The notes under the pieces are model-generated. The model was not told where the DNA came from. It ran no database searches and saw nothing but the letters and a program-made list of their open reading frames with translations. A stretch of 64,000 nucleotides of DNA from Microbacterium sp. AG238 (GTDB taxonomy: Bacteria; Actinomycetota; Actinomycetes; Actinomycetales; Microbacteriaceae), in the NCBI RefSeq assembly GCF_003610405.1, contig NZ_RAQC01000001.1, forward strand, positions 620,001 to 684,000, read 5' to 3'. The first letter of the stretch is position 1. The number at the start of each line of letters is the position of its first letter. Below, one piece after another: positions 18,131-28,132 of the stretch. The position numbers and the translations under genes are program-made.

Positions 18131-18424
18131 TCAGGCGGCGCACTCGGTGCAGATCGCGCCGACCTTGGTCTCGTGGTCGATCTGCGTGCGGTGCTTCACG
18201 AGGAAGCACTCCATGCACGTGAACTCGTCCTCCTGCGGGGGAAGGACGACGACGTCGAGCTCGAGGTCCGAGAGATCCGCCCCGGGAAGCTCGAAGCCCG
18301 ACGGGTTGTCGGCGTCCTCGTTGTCGATCGAGCCCGACGACTTGTCGGGCACGCGCTCCTTCAGGGCCTCGATCGACTCGCTGTCGTCCTCGGTCTTGCG
18401 GGGTGCGTCGTAATCCGTAGCCAT
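18131..18424 (-). CDS. DUF4193 domain-containing protein
   Basis: A 97-residue acidic protein of the actinobacterial DUF4193 family. The C-terminal third has two paired cysteine motifs, CMEC and CTEC, separated by a HRTQIDHETK stretch, suggesting a zinc-binding hairpin. The N-terminal half is low-complexity and rich in Asp, Glu and Ser. The gene starts opposite sepH with a 228-bp shared upstream region. Function is unknown; the acidic tail and zinc hairpin suggest protein or nucleic acid interaction, but this is inference. Confidence 0.85.
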   Translation of the reverse strand: MATDYDAPRKTEDDSESIEALKERVPDKSSGSIDNEDADNPSGFELPGADLSDLELDVVVLPPQEDEFTCMECFLVKHRTQIDHETKVGAICTECAA

Positions 18425-18652
18425 GTCGAAAGGCCTCTACTTCCAGGTGTTGCCGGTTGCCGCGCCGAGTGGGGCGGCGATAGTTTGCATGACCGGCGCG
18501 CATTTCGCAAAACGTCGCGGAAGATCCTTCCGGGAACGGATGCGGATGACCGGTTCGCCCCCCGAAACCGACGGCGCGCCCCGGATATTCCCGCGGTCCC
18601 CGGATGCCTGTGACACCATGACGGCACACGTATCGCTGGGAGGGTTCTGCGC

Positions 18653-19687
18653 ATGGAACAGCTCAAGGTCATCGGGACCGAGGAGGGCATCCTCGTCCTC
18701 GCCACCGAGTCCGGGGAGCGCTTCGCGTTGCCGGTGAACGAGACGCTGCGCGCACAACTGCGCCGCGCTCGCCCGGCGGACGAACCGCGCGCGCCCCGCC
18801 CCAGCCCGCGCGAGATCCAGTCGCACATCCGGGCCGGCATGAGCGCCGCGGATGTCGCCACCCTCCTCGGCATCCGGGTCGAGGATGTCGTGCGATACGA
18901 GCGGCCGATCATCGCCGAGCGCGAGCACATCGTCGGGCAGGCGCTCGCGGTACCGGTCCTCATCGCAGGTGAGCTCGAGCCCGACGCGCAGCCGACCTTC
19001 GGCACCGCCGTGCGCACGAAGCTCGCCGAGGCGGGTGCCGCCGGCGAGCGGTGGAGCAGCTGGCGCGAGCCCGACGGCTGGATCGTGAAGCTCGAGTTCA
19101 CCGTCGACGAGGTCGAGCACGACGCGCGGTGGTCCTTCGACCCGCGGCGTTCGTCGCTCGCTCCCCTCAACTCCGATGCGACCCAGCTGTCGCGGCAGGG
19201 ATCGCTGCCCGAGGGGCTGATTCCTCGACTGCGCGCCCTCGACACCCCGCAGGCGAAGGACGACTCGCGGTTCGACAGCGGCGCGTTCGGTCCGCGGCAT
19301 GCTGCCGCCGAGCCGGAGGCCGCTCCGTCCGGCGCTCTGCGCAGCACGAGTGCGAAGGATGCCGCCATCAAGCGCGCACCCGAGCCCGTCGTGACCTCGT
19401 CCGAGACCGCCGATCTGCTCGAGGCTCTCCGCCGGCGCCGTGGTCAGCGCGAGCCGATGCCCGGCGACGATCGCGGCACGGAGACCCGTGAGCGCACACC
19501 GGTCGCGTTGTTCGATGCGCTCGAGCCCGGTTATCGCGAGCCCGCCGACCCCGCCCCCGAGCCGGAGACGCCCACTGCGGACGACTCGAATGAGGATGCG
19601 GCACCGGAGACGCGCCGCCGCGGCGGCCGCACGTCGATGCCGTCGTGGGACGAGATCGTCTTCGGCGCGCGCAGCGAAGACGCCTGA
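18653..19687 (+). CDS. sepH: septation protein SepH (DUF3071)
   Basis: A 344-residue SepH orthologue. In Streptomyces SepH binds FtsZ and promotes its assembly during sporulation-linked division. The conserved N-terminal DUF3071 domain (residues 1-165) is intact: MEQLKVIGTEEGILVLATE, the helix-turn-helix-like SPREIQSHIRAGMSAADVAT, and GERWSSWREPDGWIVKLEF. The C-terminal half is disordered, rich in Pro, Glu and Ala, and ends with the short conserved WDEIVFGAR motif, as in other SepH proteins. A GGGAGGG ribosome site precedes the ATG. Confidence 0.9.
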   Translation: MEQLKVIGTEEGILVLATESGERFALPVNETLRAQLRRARPADEPRAPRPSPREIQSHIRAGMSAADVATLLGIRVEDVVRYERPIIAEREHIVGQALAVPVLIAGELEPDAQPTFGTAVRTKLAEAGAAGERWSSWREPDGWIVKLEFTVDEVEHDARWSFDPRRSSLAPLNSDATQLSRQGSLPEGLIPRLRALDTPQAKDDSRFDSGAFGPRHAAAEPEAAPSGALRSTSAKDAAIKRAPEPVVTSSETADLLEALRRRRGQREPMPGDDRGTETRERTPVALFDALEPGYREPADPAPEPETPTADDSNEDAAPETRRRGGRTSMPSWDEIVFGARSEDA

Positions 19688-19693
19688 ACGCTC

Positions 19694-19713
19694 TCGCCTG
19701 AACGGTCAGGCGA
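19694..19713. terminator. compact bidirectional terminator after sepH
   Basis: TCGCCTGA and TCAGGCGA form an 8-bp stem with a 4-base loop between the converging sepH and phosphodiesterase genes. The right arm includes the stop codon of the minus-strand gene. Confidence 0.55.
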
Positions 19714-20833
19714 AGGCGCCGAAACGGACCAGGGGGACGATGCGCTCCTGATCGGTGAGCGAGCCGTGCTGCCCGATCATCCGCTGCGGCTTCTTGTCTG
19801 CGAGACGGTCGTCGTAGTACGCGACGCCCGAGCGCGCCGCGACGAGGACATCGCCGATACGCGGGACCACCGCCGGGTCCACCGCACCGAAGAGCCCGGC
19901 CTCGACCGCCTCGTCGCGGGTCATCACCCATGACCGGCCGGATTCCGACTCACGCCATCGCGCCGCCACACGCTCGACGGATCCCTCCACCGTATAGAGG
20001 TGGAGCATGCGCGGCTCGCCCGCGACGAGCTCGACCTCGTCGAGCAGCTCGTCGCCGTCGCGGAGCAGCACGTGGCGGTGCGCCGGGACGTCGATCATGC
20101 CGTGGTCAGCCGTCAGCACGGCGCCGATGCCCGATGCCAGCTGATGATCCCACCGGCGGAGCTCACCATCGAGCGTTTCGAGCTGCGTGGCCCAGCGGTC
20201 GCTCTCCCAGCCGTGCGCGTGCCCGATGATGTCGAGCTCCGGGATGTAGACGTAGACGAGCGCGCCCTCGTGCGCTCCCGCGAGCGCCTCCGCCAGGGCG
20301 AGACGCTCGCCGATTCCCGATGCCGCGACGAACCCGGCACCGCGGACGGTCGCCGCGGTGAAGCCGGTGGCGGCGTACTGCGCACGGCTCACGACGAAAC
20401 ACCGCCTCCCGCTCGCCGCCTCGCGCTCGAACACGGGCTGAGAACGCTGCCACGCATGCGGGTCGAGGCCGTCCTCCTCCCATCCGGTGAGCTGGTTCGG
20501 AGCGGATGCCGTACCCGGCACCCTCACGCGGTAGCCGACGATGCCGTGCTCCCCCGGGAGCACCCCCGTGAAGAGACTGGTCAGCGCCGCCGCCGTCGTC
20601 GCCGGGAAGACGGTGCGTGCGGCGTCTCGCTTGGTCATCCGCTCGGAGAGGAATCGGGCGTAGGCCGCCCGCTGCACGAGATTGCCGCGACCGAGCCCGT
20701 CGGCGACGATGACGATCGCCGAGCGGGCGGGCATGAACCAGTCGGGTCGACCCGACATGGACGCGATCAGCTGCGGCAGCACACCGGTGAGGCTCCGGGC
20801 CGTGGGCGGGTCGGTCGGTAGGCTTGAGGGCAT
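19706..20833 (-). CDS. alkaline phosphatase superfamily protein (nucleotide pyrophosphatase/phosphodiesterase type)
   Basis: A 375-residue member of the alkaline phosphatase superfamily (type I phosphodiesterase / nucleotide pyrophosphatase). Metal-site features visible are [13 protein letters not shown] with the first Asp, the nucleophile region [35 protein letters not shown], and [16 protein letters not shown]. No signal peptide is seen, so it may act inside the cell. The gene sits beside parC in many actinobacteria. I chose the ATG at 20833; an in-frame GTG at 20890 would add 19 residues that do not look like the family. Substrate unknown. Confidence 0.85.
   Translation of the reverse strand: MPSSLPTDPPTARSLTGVLPQLIASMSGRPDWFMPARSAIVIVADGLGRGNLVQRAAYARFLSERMTKRDAARTVFPATTAAALTSLFTGVLPGEHGIVGYRVRVPGTASAPNQLTGWEEDGLDPHAWQRSQPVFEREAASGRRCFVVSRAQYAATGFTAATVRGAGFVAASGIGERLALAEALAGAHEGALVYVYIPELDIIGHAHGWESDRWATQLETLDGELRRWDHQLASGIGAVLTADHGMIDVPAHRHVLLRDGDELLDEVELVAGEPRMLHLYTVEGSVERVAARWRESESGRSWVMTRDEAVEAGLFGAVDPAVVPRIGDVLVAARSGVAYYDDRLADKKPQRMIGQHGSLTDQERIVPLVRFGAFA
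20819..20824 (+). promoter_or_regulatory. -10 element TAGGCT upstream of parC
   Basis: TAGGCT lies 72 nt before the parC ATG and within the start of the divergent phosphodiesterase gene. It would give a leader of about 65 nt. Assigned by motif and position only. Confidence 0.4.
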
Positions 20834-20896
20834 CGCGGACAGTCTCGCACAGACGGCATCCGCACTCCCATCCCCGATCGAGGTCCTCACAGCTCC

Positions 20897-23356
20897 ATGG
20901 CCGCATCCCGCACCGCTTCACCCGTCCCCGACCAGCCGGAGCGCATCGAGGACGTCGACGTCTCGGCGGAGATGCAGGGATCATTCCTCGAGTACGCCTA
21001 CTCGGTCATCTACTCGCGGGCCCTGCCCGACGCGCGCGACGGTCTGAAGCCCGTGCAGCGGCGCATCCTGTTCCAGATGGCCGACATGGGCCTCCGACCC
21101 GATAAGGGGCACGTCAAGAGCGCCCGCGTCGTGGGCGAGGTCATGGGTAAGCTCCACCCACACGGCGATTCGGCGATCTACGACGCACTCGTCCGGCTCG
21201 CGCAGGACTTCGCGCTCCGGGTGCCCCTGGTCGACGGACACGGCAACTTCGGCTCGCTCGACGACGGTCCCGCCGCGGCCCGCTACACCGAAGCCCGACT
21301 GGCTCCCTCGGCGCTCGCCCTCACCGAGAACCTCGACGAGGACGTCGTCGACTTCATCCCGAACTACGACGGTCAGTTCCAGCAGCCCGCGGTGCTGCCA
21401 GCGGCCTATCCCAACCTCCTCGTCAATGGAACGACCGGCATCGCCGTCGGCATGGCGACGAACATGGCCCCGCACAACCTCATCGAGGTCGTGTCAGCGG
21501 CCGTGCACCTGCTCGAGAACCCCGATGCGACGCTCGACGATCTCATGGAGTTCGTGCCGGGCCCGGACCTGCCCGGCGGCGGCGTGATCGTCGGCCTCGA
21601 CGGCATCAAGGATGCCTACACCAACGGCCGCGGCACCTTCCGCACCCGCGCGAAGGTCTCGGTCGAGTCGCTCGGACCGCGGCGCACCGGTCTCGTCGTG
21701 ACCGAGCTGCCCTACATGGTCGGCCCGGAGCGCATCATCGAGAAGATCAAGGATGCCGTCAACGCGAAGAAGCTGACCGGCATCTCCGACGTCCAGGACT
21801 TCACCGACCGCAATCACGGGCTGCGCCTCGTCATCACGATCAAGACCGGGTTCGACCCGAACGCGGTGCTCGAGCAGCTCTACCGGTTGACCCCGCTCGA
21901 GGACTCGTTCGGCATCAACAACGTCGCGCTCGTCGACGGCCAGCCTCAGACACTCGGACTCAAAGAACTCCTGCGCGTCTACCTCGACCACCGCATCGAG
22001 GTCGTCACGCGGCGCAGCCGCTACCGCCTGGCCCGCAAGCAGGAACGCCTGCACCTCGTCGAGGGCCTGCTGATCGCGATCCTCGACATCGACGAGGTCA
22101 TCCAGGTCATCCGCACGTCCGACGACGGCGAGCAGGCCCGCGGACGCCTGATGGACGTCTTCGACCTCTCCCAGCCGCAGGCCGAGTACATCCTCGAACT
22201 GCGCCTGCGTCGACTGACGAAGTTCTCCCGCATCGAGCTCGAGACCGAGCGCGATCAGCTGAAGGCCGAGATCGCGCACCTCGAGGAGCTTCTCGCGAGC
22301 GACGTGCTGCTGCGCGCCCAGGTCGCCCGCGAACTCGAGGCCGCGGCTGAGACCTACGGCACGCCCCGGCGTACCCTGCTCCTCAACGGCGGCCCCGTCA
22401 CCGCACGCTCGGGAAAGAAGGCGGGCGCCGATCTGCAGATCGCCGACGCTCCGTGCCGCGTCTTCCTGTCCGCGACCGGCCGGATGGTGCGAGCCGAGCT
22501 CGGCGAGGATCTGCTGAGCAGCGGCATCGTTCCGCCCGCCCGGCGGAGCAAGCACGACGCGATCCGTTCGGCCGTCGATGCGACGGTGCGCGGCGACCTC
22601 GGCGCAGTCACGAGCACGGGGCGTCTCGTCCGCTTCTCCCCCGTCGACCTGCCGTCGGTACCCGGCAACAGCGTTCAGCTCGCGGCCGGGTCGAAGGCCG
22701 ACCAGTACCTCGGCCTCGGTGCCGGCGAGCACGTCGTCGCGATCGTGCCGTTGACCGCCGAGCCTCCCATCGCGATCGGCACGGCGCAGGGCATCGTCAA
22801 GCGCGTCGCAGCCACCGAACTCGCGCCCGGCAAGCCCGACGCCGAGATCATCTCGCTCAAGCCCGGCGACCGCGTCGTGGGGGCTGCGCCTGCTCCGGAC
22901 GGCGCCGAGCTGGTCTTCGTCACCTCCGACGCTCAGCTGCTGCGGTTCGACGCCGCAGCCGTGCGCCCGCAGGGCCGGGCTGCCGGCGGCATGGCGGGTG
23001 TCCGCGTCGCGGACGGGGAGCGCGTCATCGCGTTCACCGCGGTGACGGCATCCGAGGACACCGTCGTCGTCACGATCGCGGGGTCGACGCAGTCTCTCGC
23101 CGGCGCCGATGCCGGTAGCGGCAAGGTCTCGGCCTTCGCGGAGTTCCCCCCGAAGGGACGCGCGACCGGCGGTGTCCGTGCGCAGCGATTCCTTCGCGGC
23201 GAGGACACCTTGACGCTCGCGTGGGTGGGAGACTCGCCCCGCGCGGTCGGCACCGACGGCGCGACCCGGACTCTCCCCGAGGTCGGCGCGAAGCGTGATG
23301 CGTCGGGCCAGCCCCTCGACGGCGTCATCGGCGCGGTCGGCACCGTCATCGCCTGA
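20897..23356 (+). CDS. parC: type IIA topoisomerase subunit A (ParC/GyrA family)
   Basis: An 819-residue DNA-breaking subunit. The catalytic tyrosine is Y130 in [10 protein letters not shown], and the quinolone region reads [10 protein letters not shown] (residues 87-96) with the wild-type Ser and Asp at the usual resistance positions. The C-terminal half forms the six-bladed DNA-wrapping domain, but the GyrA box is degenerate ([11 protein letters not shown] instead of Q-R/K-R-G-G-R/K-G), so I favour topoisomerase IV-like decatenase over gyrase. The matching B subunit gene lies convergently 131 bp downstream. Actinobacteria carry gyrBA near dnaA and this second pair near sigA. Confidence 0.88.
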   Translation: MAASRTASPVPDQPERIEDVDVSAEMQGSFLEYAYSVIYSRALPDARDGLKPVQRRILFQMADMGLRPDKGHVKSARVVGEVMGKLHPHGDSAIYDALVRLAQDFALRVPLVDGHGNFGSLDDGPAAARYTEARLAPSALALTENLDEDVVDFIPNYDGQFQQPAVLPAAYPNLLVNGTTGIAVGMATNMAPHNLIEVVSAAVHLLENPDATLDDLMEFVPGPDLPGGGVIVGLDGIKDAYTNGRGTFRTRAKVSVESLGPRRTGLVVTELPYMVGPERIIEKIKDAVNAKKLTGISDVQDFTDRNHGLRLVITIKTGFDPNAVLEQLYRLTPLEDSFGINNVALVDGQPQTLGLKELLRVYLDHRIEVVTRRSRYRLARKQERLHLVEGLLIAILDIDEVIQVIRTSDDGEQARGRLMDVFDLSQPQAEYILELRLRRLTKFSRIELETERDQLKAEIAHLEELLASDVLLRAQVARELEAAAETYGTPRRTLLLNGGPVTARSGKKAGADLQIADAPCRVFLSATGRMVRAELGEDLLSSGIVPPARRSKHDAIRSAVDATVRGDLGAVTSTGRLVRFSPVDLPSVPGNSVQLAAGSKADQYLGLGAGEHVVAIVPLTAEPPIAIGTAQGIVKRVAATELAPGKPDAEIISLKPGDRVVGAAPAPDGAELVFVTSDAQLLRFDAAAVRPQGRAAGGMAGVRVADGERVIAFTAVTASEDTVVVTIAGSTQSLAGADAGSGKVSAFAEFPPKGRATGGVRAQRFLRGEDTLTLAWVGDSPRAVGTDGATRTLPEVGAKRDASGQPLDGVIGAVGTVIA

Positions 23357-23380
23357 GTCGAACGATTCCCGCGGCGAACG

Positions 23381-23445
23381 TCGGAGAATGTCACGTATCT
23401 CGGACCGAAAGCCGGGACAGCTCCGACGTCCGCGACATTCTCCGA
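23381..23445. repeat. intergenic palindromic element A (long imperfect hairpin) between parC and parE
   Basis: A 12-bp perfect inverted repeat (TCGGAGAATGTC at 23381-23392, its complement at 23434-23445) encloses partly paired inner arms, giving a stem of about 27 positions with roughly 21 matched and an 11-base loop. A second, mutually exclusive 9-bp pairing joins 23378-23386 with 23421-23429. It lies between two convergent genes and may terminate both; it resembles elements B (48666-48725) and C (49835-49891). Confidence 0.65.
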
Positions 23446-23487
23446 GCCTCGCGCACGCGTCCGCCGTCGCGGACCGGTGCGCGGCGC

Positions 23488-25557
23488 TCAGGCGTCGATG
23501 GCCTCGCGCGAGAGGCGATCGCTCGAGGTGACGATGAAGTCTCGGCGCGGGGCGACCTCGTTGCCCATGAGCAGCTCGAAGACGGCATTGGCCGCGTCGG
23601 CATCCTCGACGCGGACCCGGCGGAGCGTGCGCCCGGCGCGGTCCATCGTGGTCGTCGCCAGCTGATCGGCGTCCATCTCGCCGAGGCCCTTGTATCGCTG
23701 CACCGGTTCCTGCCACTTCCGGCCCGACTTGCGCAGCTTTGCGAGCAGCGCGTGGAGCTCGGCCTCGGAGTACGTGTAGATCGTCTCGTTGGGCTTCGAC
23801 CCCGGATTCACGACGACGACGCGATGAAGCGGAGGAACCGCGGCGAACACCCGGCCCTCCTCGATCAAGGGCCGCATGTACCGGAAGAACAGCGTGAGCA
23901 GCAGCGTGCGGATGTGCGCACCGTCGACGTCGGCGTCACTCATCAGGATCACCTTGCCGTAGCGCGCGGCGCTCAGATCGAACGAGCGCCCGGAGCCCGC
24001 ACCGATCACCTGGATGATGGCGGCGCACTCGGCGTTGGAGAGCATGTCGCTCACCGACGCCTTCTGGACGTTGAGGATCTTGCCACGGATGGGGAGGAGT
24101 GCCTGGTACTCGCTGTTGCGAGCGTGCTTGGCGGTGCCGAGCGCCGAGTCGCCCTCCACGATGAAGAGCTCGGACTCGGCGACATCGTTGCTGCGGCAGT
24201 CGGCCAGCTTCGCCGGCAGCGACGACGACTCGAGAGCCGTCTTGCGTCGCTGGGTCTCCTTGTGGGTGCGCGCCGAGATGCGCGCCTTCATCTCGGAGAC
24301 GACCTTTTCGAGCAGCTGCCCCGTCTGCGCCTTGTCGTCGCGCTTCGTGGAGGAGAACAGCGCACTCAGCTCGCTGGTGACCACCGAGGCGACGATCTGC
24401 CGCACCGCCGGGGTTCCGAGGATCTCCTTGGTCTGCCCCTCGAACTGGGGCTCGGGGAGCCGCACCGTCAGGACCGCGGTGAGCCCGGCGAGGATGTCGT
24501 CCTTCTCGAGCTTGTCGTTGCCGACCTTCAGGCGCCGTGCGTTCTGCTCGACCTGGCTGCGGATGACCTTCATCAGACCCTGCTCGAAGCCCTGCTGATG
24601 GGTTCCGCCCTTGGGCGTGGCGATGATGTTCACGAATGACCGGGTCACGGTCTCGTAGCTCGTGCCCCAGCGCAGCGCGATGTCGACCTCGCACGAGCGC
24701 TCGACCTCGGTCGGCACCATCGCGCCGTTGGCCTGGAGCACCGGAACGGTCTCGGTGAAGGTGCCCGAGCCCGTCAGCCGCCAGGTGTCGGTGATCGGCG
24801 CGTCGGGGGCGAGGAACTCGGCGAACTCCGAGATGCCGCCGTCGAACCGGTAGCTCGTCTCGACGCGCTCCTCGCCGCGCTCGTCGACGATGACGATCTC
24901 GAGGCCGGGCACGAGGAACGCCGTCTGCCGTGCCCGCTGCACGAGCTCTTCGAGGTGGAAGGCGGCGTCCTTCGTGAAGATCTGACGGTCGGCCCAATAG
25001 CGGATGCGGGTACCGGTCGTACCGCGGGGCGCCTTCCCGACCACGCGCAGCTCGGACGCGCGCTCGAACGGGGTGAACTCCGAATCCGGTGTGTCACCGG
25101 CGAAGAGTCCGGGCTCGCCGCGGTGGAACGACATGGCATAGGTCTTGCCGGCACGGTCGACCTCGACGTCGAGGCGCTCGGAGAGGGCGTTCACGACCGA
25201 CGCGCCGACACCGTGGAGTCCGCCCGACGCGGCGTAGGAACCGCCGCCGAACTTGCCGCCGGCGTGCAGCTTGGTGAAAACGACCTCGACGCCTGTCAGT
25301 CCGGTACGGGGCTCTACGTCGACGGGGATGCCGCGGGCACGATCGCGTACCTCGACGCTGCCGTCGGCATGGAGGACGATGTCGATGCGCGAACCGTAAC
25401 CGCCGAGGGCCTCGTCGACGGAGTTGTCGATGATCTCCCAGAGGCAGTGCATGAGGCCCCGGGAGTCGGTCGACCCGATGTACATGCCGGGGCGTTTGCG
25501 GACGGCCTCGAGCCCTTCGAGCACCTGGAGGTGGTGGGCGGAATACTCAGCAGTCAC
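23488..25557 (-). CDS. parE: type IIA topoisomerase subunit B (ParE/GyrB family)
   Basis: A 689-residue ATPase subunit. GHKL motifs are LWEIIDNSVDEALGGYG, RDRARGIPVD and SGGLHGVGASVVNALS. The TOPRIM domain shows FIVEGDSALGTAK with the metal-binding Glu, and LMSDADVDGAHIRTLLLTLF with the DxD pair. It works with ParC to separate linked chromosomes and relax DNA. The frame is open 52 codons upstream, but the GTG at 25557 (VTAEYSAHHLQVLEGLEAVR) gives the standard N-terminus and has TTGGAG at good spacing. It faces parC tail-to-tail rather than forming a parE-parC operon. Confidence 0.92.
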   Translation of the reverse strand: MTAEYSAHHLQVLEGLEAVRKRPGMYIGSTDSRGLMHCLWEIIDNSVDEALGGYGSRIDIVLHADGSVEVRDRARGIPVDVEPRTGLTGVEVVFTKLHAGGKFGGGSYAASGGLHGVGASVVNALSERLDVEVDRAGKTYAMSFHRGEPGLFAGDTPDSEFTPFERASELRVVGKAPRGTTGTRIRYWADRQIFTKDAAFHLEELVQRARQTAFLVPGLEIVIVDERGEERVETSYRFDGGISEFAEFLAPDAPITDTWRLTGSGTFTETVPVLQANGAMVPTEVERSCEVDIALRWGTSYETVTRSFVNIIATPKGGTHQQGFEQGLMKVIRSQVEQNARRLKVGNDKLEKDDILAGLTAVLTVRLPEPQFEGQTKEILGTPAVRQIVASVVTSELSALFSSTKRDDKAQTGQLLEKVVSEMKARISARTHKETQRRKTALESSSLPAKLADCRSNDVAESELFIVEGDSALGTAKHARNSEYQALLPIRGKILNVQKASVSDMLSNAECAAIIQVIGAGSGRSFDLSAARYGKVILMSDADVDGAHIRTLLLTLFFRYMRPLIEEGRVFAAVPPLHRVVVVNPGSKPNETIYTYSEAELHALLAKLRKSGRKWQEPVQRYKGLGEMDADQLATTTMDRAGRTLRRVRVEDADAANAVFELLMGNEVAPRRDFIVTSSDRLSREAIDA

Positions 25558-25751
25558 GATCTCCAAGAGTATCCGCGGGTGCGGACACGGCGGGGAGGAC
25601 ACACGCGCGCAGAGCGGACCCGGGCCGACGTGCGCGCGGTGAGCGTACGCGCTGAGCGAAATGATCGTCAAATGGGGCATACCCCCGGCTGGTCGTGGTT
25701 GTATCGAAGGCACTCAGTTGCACGACCCGATCGACCGAGGAGGCACCCATT

Positions 25752-25970
25752 ATGACCACGAACACTTCCGAGAGCACCGCCGTCCTCGACCACCGCCTGA
25801 CTGCGGCCGATCGCTGCGACTCGTGCGGCGCGCAGGCTTACATCGCCGCAGAGGTGAACGGCAGCGAACTGCTCTTCTGCGCACACCACGGCCGCAAGTA
25901 CGAGGAGAAGCTCCGCGCCGTCGCCACCAGCTGGCACGACGAGACCTCTCGCCTGGTCGCCGCCGGCTGA
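25752..25970 (+). CDS. DUF7455-type small zinc-finger protein
   Basis: A 72-residue protein with CDSCGAQAY near residue 23 and FCAHHGRKY about 20 residues later, giving a C-x2-C ... C-x2-H zinc site. A basic helix with KYEEKLRA follows. Small proteins of this kind sit between sigA and parE in many actinobacteria and have no known function. The ATG is preceded by a strong GAGGAGG. A strong terminator follows directly, so it is probably monocistronic. A role as a small RNA polymerase or topoisomerase partner would fit the context but is untested. Confidence 0.8.
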   Translation: MTTNTSESTAVLDHRLTAADRCDSCGAQAYIAAEVNGSELLFCAHHGRKYEEKLRAVATSWHDETSRLVAAG

Positions 25971-25985
25971 GGCCGGCTCCACGAC

Positions 25986-26016
25986 GAAAGCCCCGAGCAT
26001 CGCGCTCGGGGCTTTC
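25986..26016. terminator. strong bidirectional intrinsic terminator
   Basis: A 13-bp perfect stem (GAAAGCCCCGAGC at 25986-25998 with its complement at 26004-26016) closes a 5-base loop. Flanking A and T runs on each side make it suitable for both the small zinc-finger gene and the convergent sigA operon. Confidence 0.88.
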
Positions 26017-26050
26017 GCGTTGCCGGGTGCTGCGCGCGCCCGGTCGCGGA

Positions 26051-27058
26051 TCAGAAGCCGACGGCCGCCTGGTAGACGGGGAGCAGGCCGGTGCGCACGC
26101 CGGAGGCGGAGGGCTTGGGCTGGAACACGCTCGAGTTGTGGTTGCCCTCGATGACGACCGGTCCGTTCGGCGTGATCGCCAGGTCCCAGCCGACGTAGGG
26201 CGCTTCCGGGGTACGGCGGGCGAGCTGCTCGGTGAGAGCGAGCACCTGGTCGAACAACGGAACCGTGAACCCGACGATCTCGGTACCCGTGACCGGGTGT
26301 TCACGGTAGACGTTGGAGTTCTTGTCGACCCCCGGGTAGAGCGCGACGCCGTGCTCATCGAGCATCGTGAACATACCGCCGGAGGCGAAGTTGTCGATGA
26401 CGTCGCCGTTGCCGATCCGCAGCACGCCGGCGAGGAGTCGGACATCGCCCTCCGGGGTGAGGAACGTGATCATCCGGACCGTGTTGACGCTGTCGGGGTA
26501 GAGCGAGGCCATCTCGGGGTGCTGAACGATGAACTCATCGACGATGGACTGACCCGCTGCCGTCGCCTCGGCTCGGAACGCGGCGGCATCCGTCACGTTC
26601 TCGTGCAGAGTGATCCCACCGCCGCCGTGGCCGTCGAGCGGCTTGGCGAGCACCTTGGGATGGCGGGCGAGGAACGCGCCGAGCTCGGCGTCGTCGACAT
26701 CCCGCAGATCGAGCGTCTCGCGCCCGAGCAGGTCGGCGTACTCGCGAGCGAAGCGGCGCTTGTCCTCGAGCTTCGCCCGGCCCTCCGGGGTGTTGTGCAT
26801 GCGCGTGATGCGGAACGACTTCGGGTGCGTCATCCAGGTCGCACGTTCACGGGCGTTGAGCAGACGGATGTCCCACACCGCGTAATCGCGGAAACCCATG
26901 TCGTACTTGACGGAGCACCACAGCATGTCGGCGATGATCACCGGCAGCGGCGCCTTCGACACCTTCTGCACCTGCCGGCCGAACTCGACGAGATTGCCGA
27001 CCCGGACGTTGCGGGCGCGGTCGAGGAGGTAGCCCAGCCGGACGCGTGATCGACCCAT
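26051..27058 (-). CDS. ATP-grasp protein of the sugar-transfer-associated type, copy 1
   Basis: A 335-residue ATP-grasp protein similar to the ATPgrasp_ST group (often labelled sugar-transfer associated). The nucleotide-binding lysine K139 and glycine-rich loop DGHGGGGI (142-149) precede VDEFIVQHPEM, and the Mg-binding end reads WDLAITPNGPVVIEGNHN with E304/N306. Such enzymes join a carboxylate to an amine or similar group through an acyl phosphate. No signal or membrane segment. It is a paralogue of the next gene, about half identical by eye, with the same C-terminal block ending in GLLPxYxAA. It is last in the sigA operon, 50 bp after copy 2, with GGAGAG before the ATG. The substrate is unknown. 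Confidence 0.85.
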   Translation of the reverse strand: MGRSRVRLGYLLDRARNVRVGNLVEFGRQVQKVSKAPLPVIIADMLWCSVKYDMGFRDYAVWDIRLLNARERATWMTHPKSFRITRMHNTPEGRAKLEDKRRFAREYADLLGRETLDLRDVDDAELGAFLARHPKVLAKPLDGHGGGGITLHENVTDAAAFRAEATAAGQSIVDEFIVQHPEMASLYPDSVNTVRMITFLTPEGDVRLLAGVLRIGNGDVIDNFASGGMFTMLDEHGVALYPGVDKNSNVYREHPVTGTEIVGFTVPLFDQVLALTEQLARRTPEAPYVGWDLAITPNGPVVIEGNHNSSVFQPKPSASGVRTGLLPVYQAAVGF

Positions 27059-27108
27059 TGCTCGTTCTCTCCGTGTTCTCGGTGTTCCGGTTGCGGATCA
27101 GCAGACGC

Positions 27109-28131
27109 TCAGAAGCGCATGGCAGCGCGGTATCGCGGAAGCAGCCCGCGCCTGATGCCCGATACCGACGGCTTCGATTGGAACACACCCGTGTTGTGGT
27201 TGCCCTCGATCACGACCGGTCGCTCGGGGGTGATCGCGATGTCCCAGCCGATGTACGGCATCTCCGGAACCCGCCGGGCGAGGCGATCGACGAGCTCGAG
27301 GACCTGCGGGTACAACGGAACCTGGTAACCCGTGATGGGCACCCCGGTGATCGGGTGCGTCTCGAAAGGACGACCTTCTTCGTCGCTCGCCGCGTGCAGA
27401 GCCCGACCGGCATCGTCGAGCATCGTGTACATGCCGCCGTTGGAGAAGTTGTCGATGACGCCGCCGTTGCCCACCTTGAGGACCGCAGCGAGGACATGCA
27501 CGACGTCGTCGGGATCGCGATAGGTCACGACGCGCAGCGAGTTGACGCTGCCCGGATAGAGGCGCGCCATCTCCGGATGCTGGACCAGCACCTCCTCGAC
27601 GAGCGTCTCGCCCGAAGCGAGGAGTTCCTCGCGGAGCGCGGCGACATCATCGATCGAGGCGACCTCGCGCATCGTGATGCCGTTGCCGCCGACTCCCCCG
27701 GGGTTCTTCGTGATGACGCGGTCGCGACCGTCGAGGAACGCGGCGAGGGCCGCGGTGTCGGAAGCGGCGACGTCGAGCCACGCGCGTCCGAGCTCGTCGC
27801 CGAACCGGTGCGCGAACTGGAGCTTGTCGTCGAAGACACCGCGCACCGAGTTGTCGTTGAGACGCCGCGACAGGTGGAACGACTTCGGGTCGGTCATGTA
27901 CGTCCGGCGCTCGCGAGCCTTGAGGATGCGGAAGTCCCACTCGGAGTAGTTCTCGAACGTCGTCTCATAACGGACCGCGCACCACGCCATGTCGGCGGCG
28001 ACCCACCAGACCGGCGCCTTCGAGAGCGCGGCGGACTGGCGGGCGAACTGCAGCACGCGCTCGCGGTCGAACGACACGACACGCCGGACGAAGAAGCGCG
28101 CACGCCGGTAGAGCCGATTCACCGCGCCCAT
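27109..28131 (-). CDS. ATP-grasp protein of the sugar-transfer-associated type, copy 2
   Basis: A 340-residue paralogue of the downstream ATP-grasp gene. It keeps K142 and a glycine-rich loop GGVGGNGI (145-152), EEVLVQHPEMARLYPGSVN, and the metal-binding WDIAITPERPVVIEGNHN with E309. The loop differs from copy 1 (GGVGGNG versus DGHGGGG), which suggests different substrates rather than simple redundancy. The frame is open 66 codons upstream, but the ATG at 28131 sits one base after the stop of the CofE-like gene, a coupled junction. The N-terminus MGAVNRLYRRARFFVRRVV is strongly basic and may lie on the membrane. Function unknown. Confidence 0.85.
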   Translation of the reverse strand: MGAVNRLYRRARFFVRRVVSFDRERVLQFARQSAALSKAPVWWVAADMAWCAVRYETTFENYSEWDFRILKARERRTYMTDPKSFHLSRRLNDNSVRGVFDDKLQFAHRFGDELGRAWLDVAASDTAALAAFLDGRDRVITKNPGGVGGNGITMREVASIDDVAALREELLASGETLVEEVLVQHPEMARLYPGSVNSLRVVTYRDPDDVVHVLAAVLKVGNGGVIDNFSNGGMYTMLDDAGRALHAASDEEGRPFETHPITGVPITGYQVPLYPQVLELVDRLARRVPEMPYIGWDIAITPERPVVIEGNHNTGVFQSKPSVSGIRRGLLPRYRAAMRF

Positions 28132-28132
28132 G

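Noticed and set aside
20834..20890. GTG start at 20890 for the phosphodiesterase-like gene
   Set aside because: It adds 19 residues unlike the family and would put the start 6 bp from the parC ATG; not fully excluded.
26051..28131. The two ATP-grasp genes as a recent duplication or assembly repeat
   Set aside because: They differ at about half the residues and in the ATP-binding loop, so the duplication is old and both are under selection.
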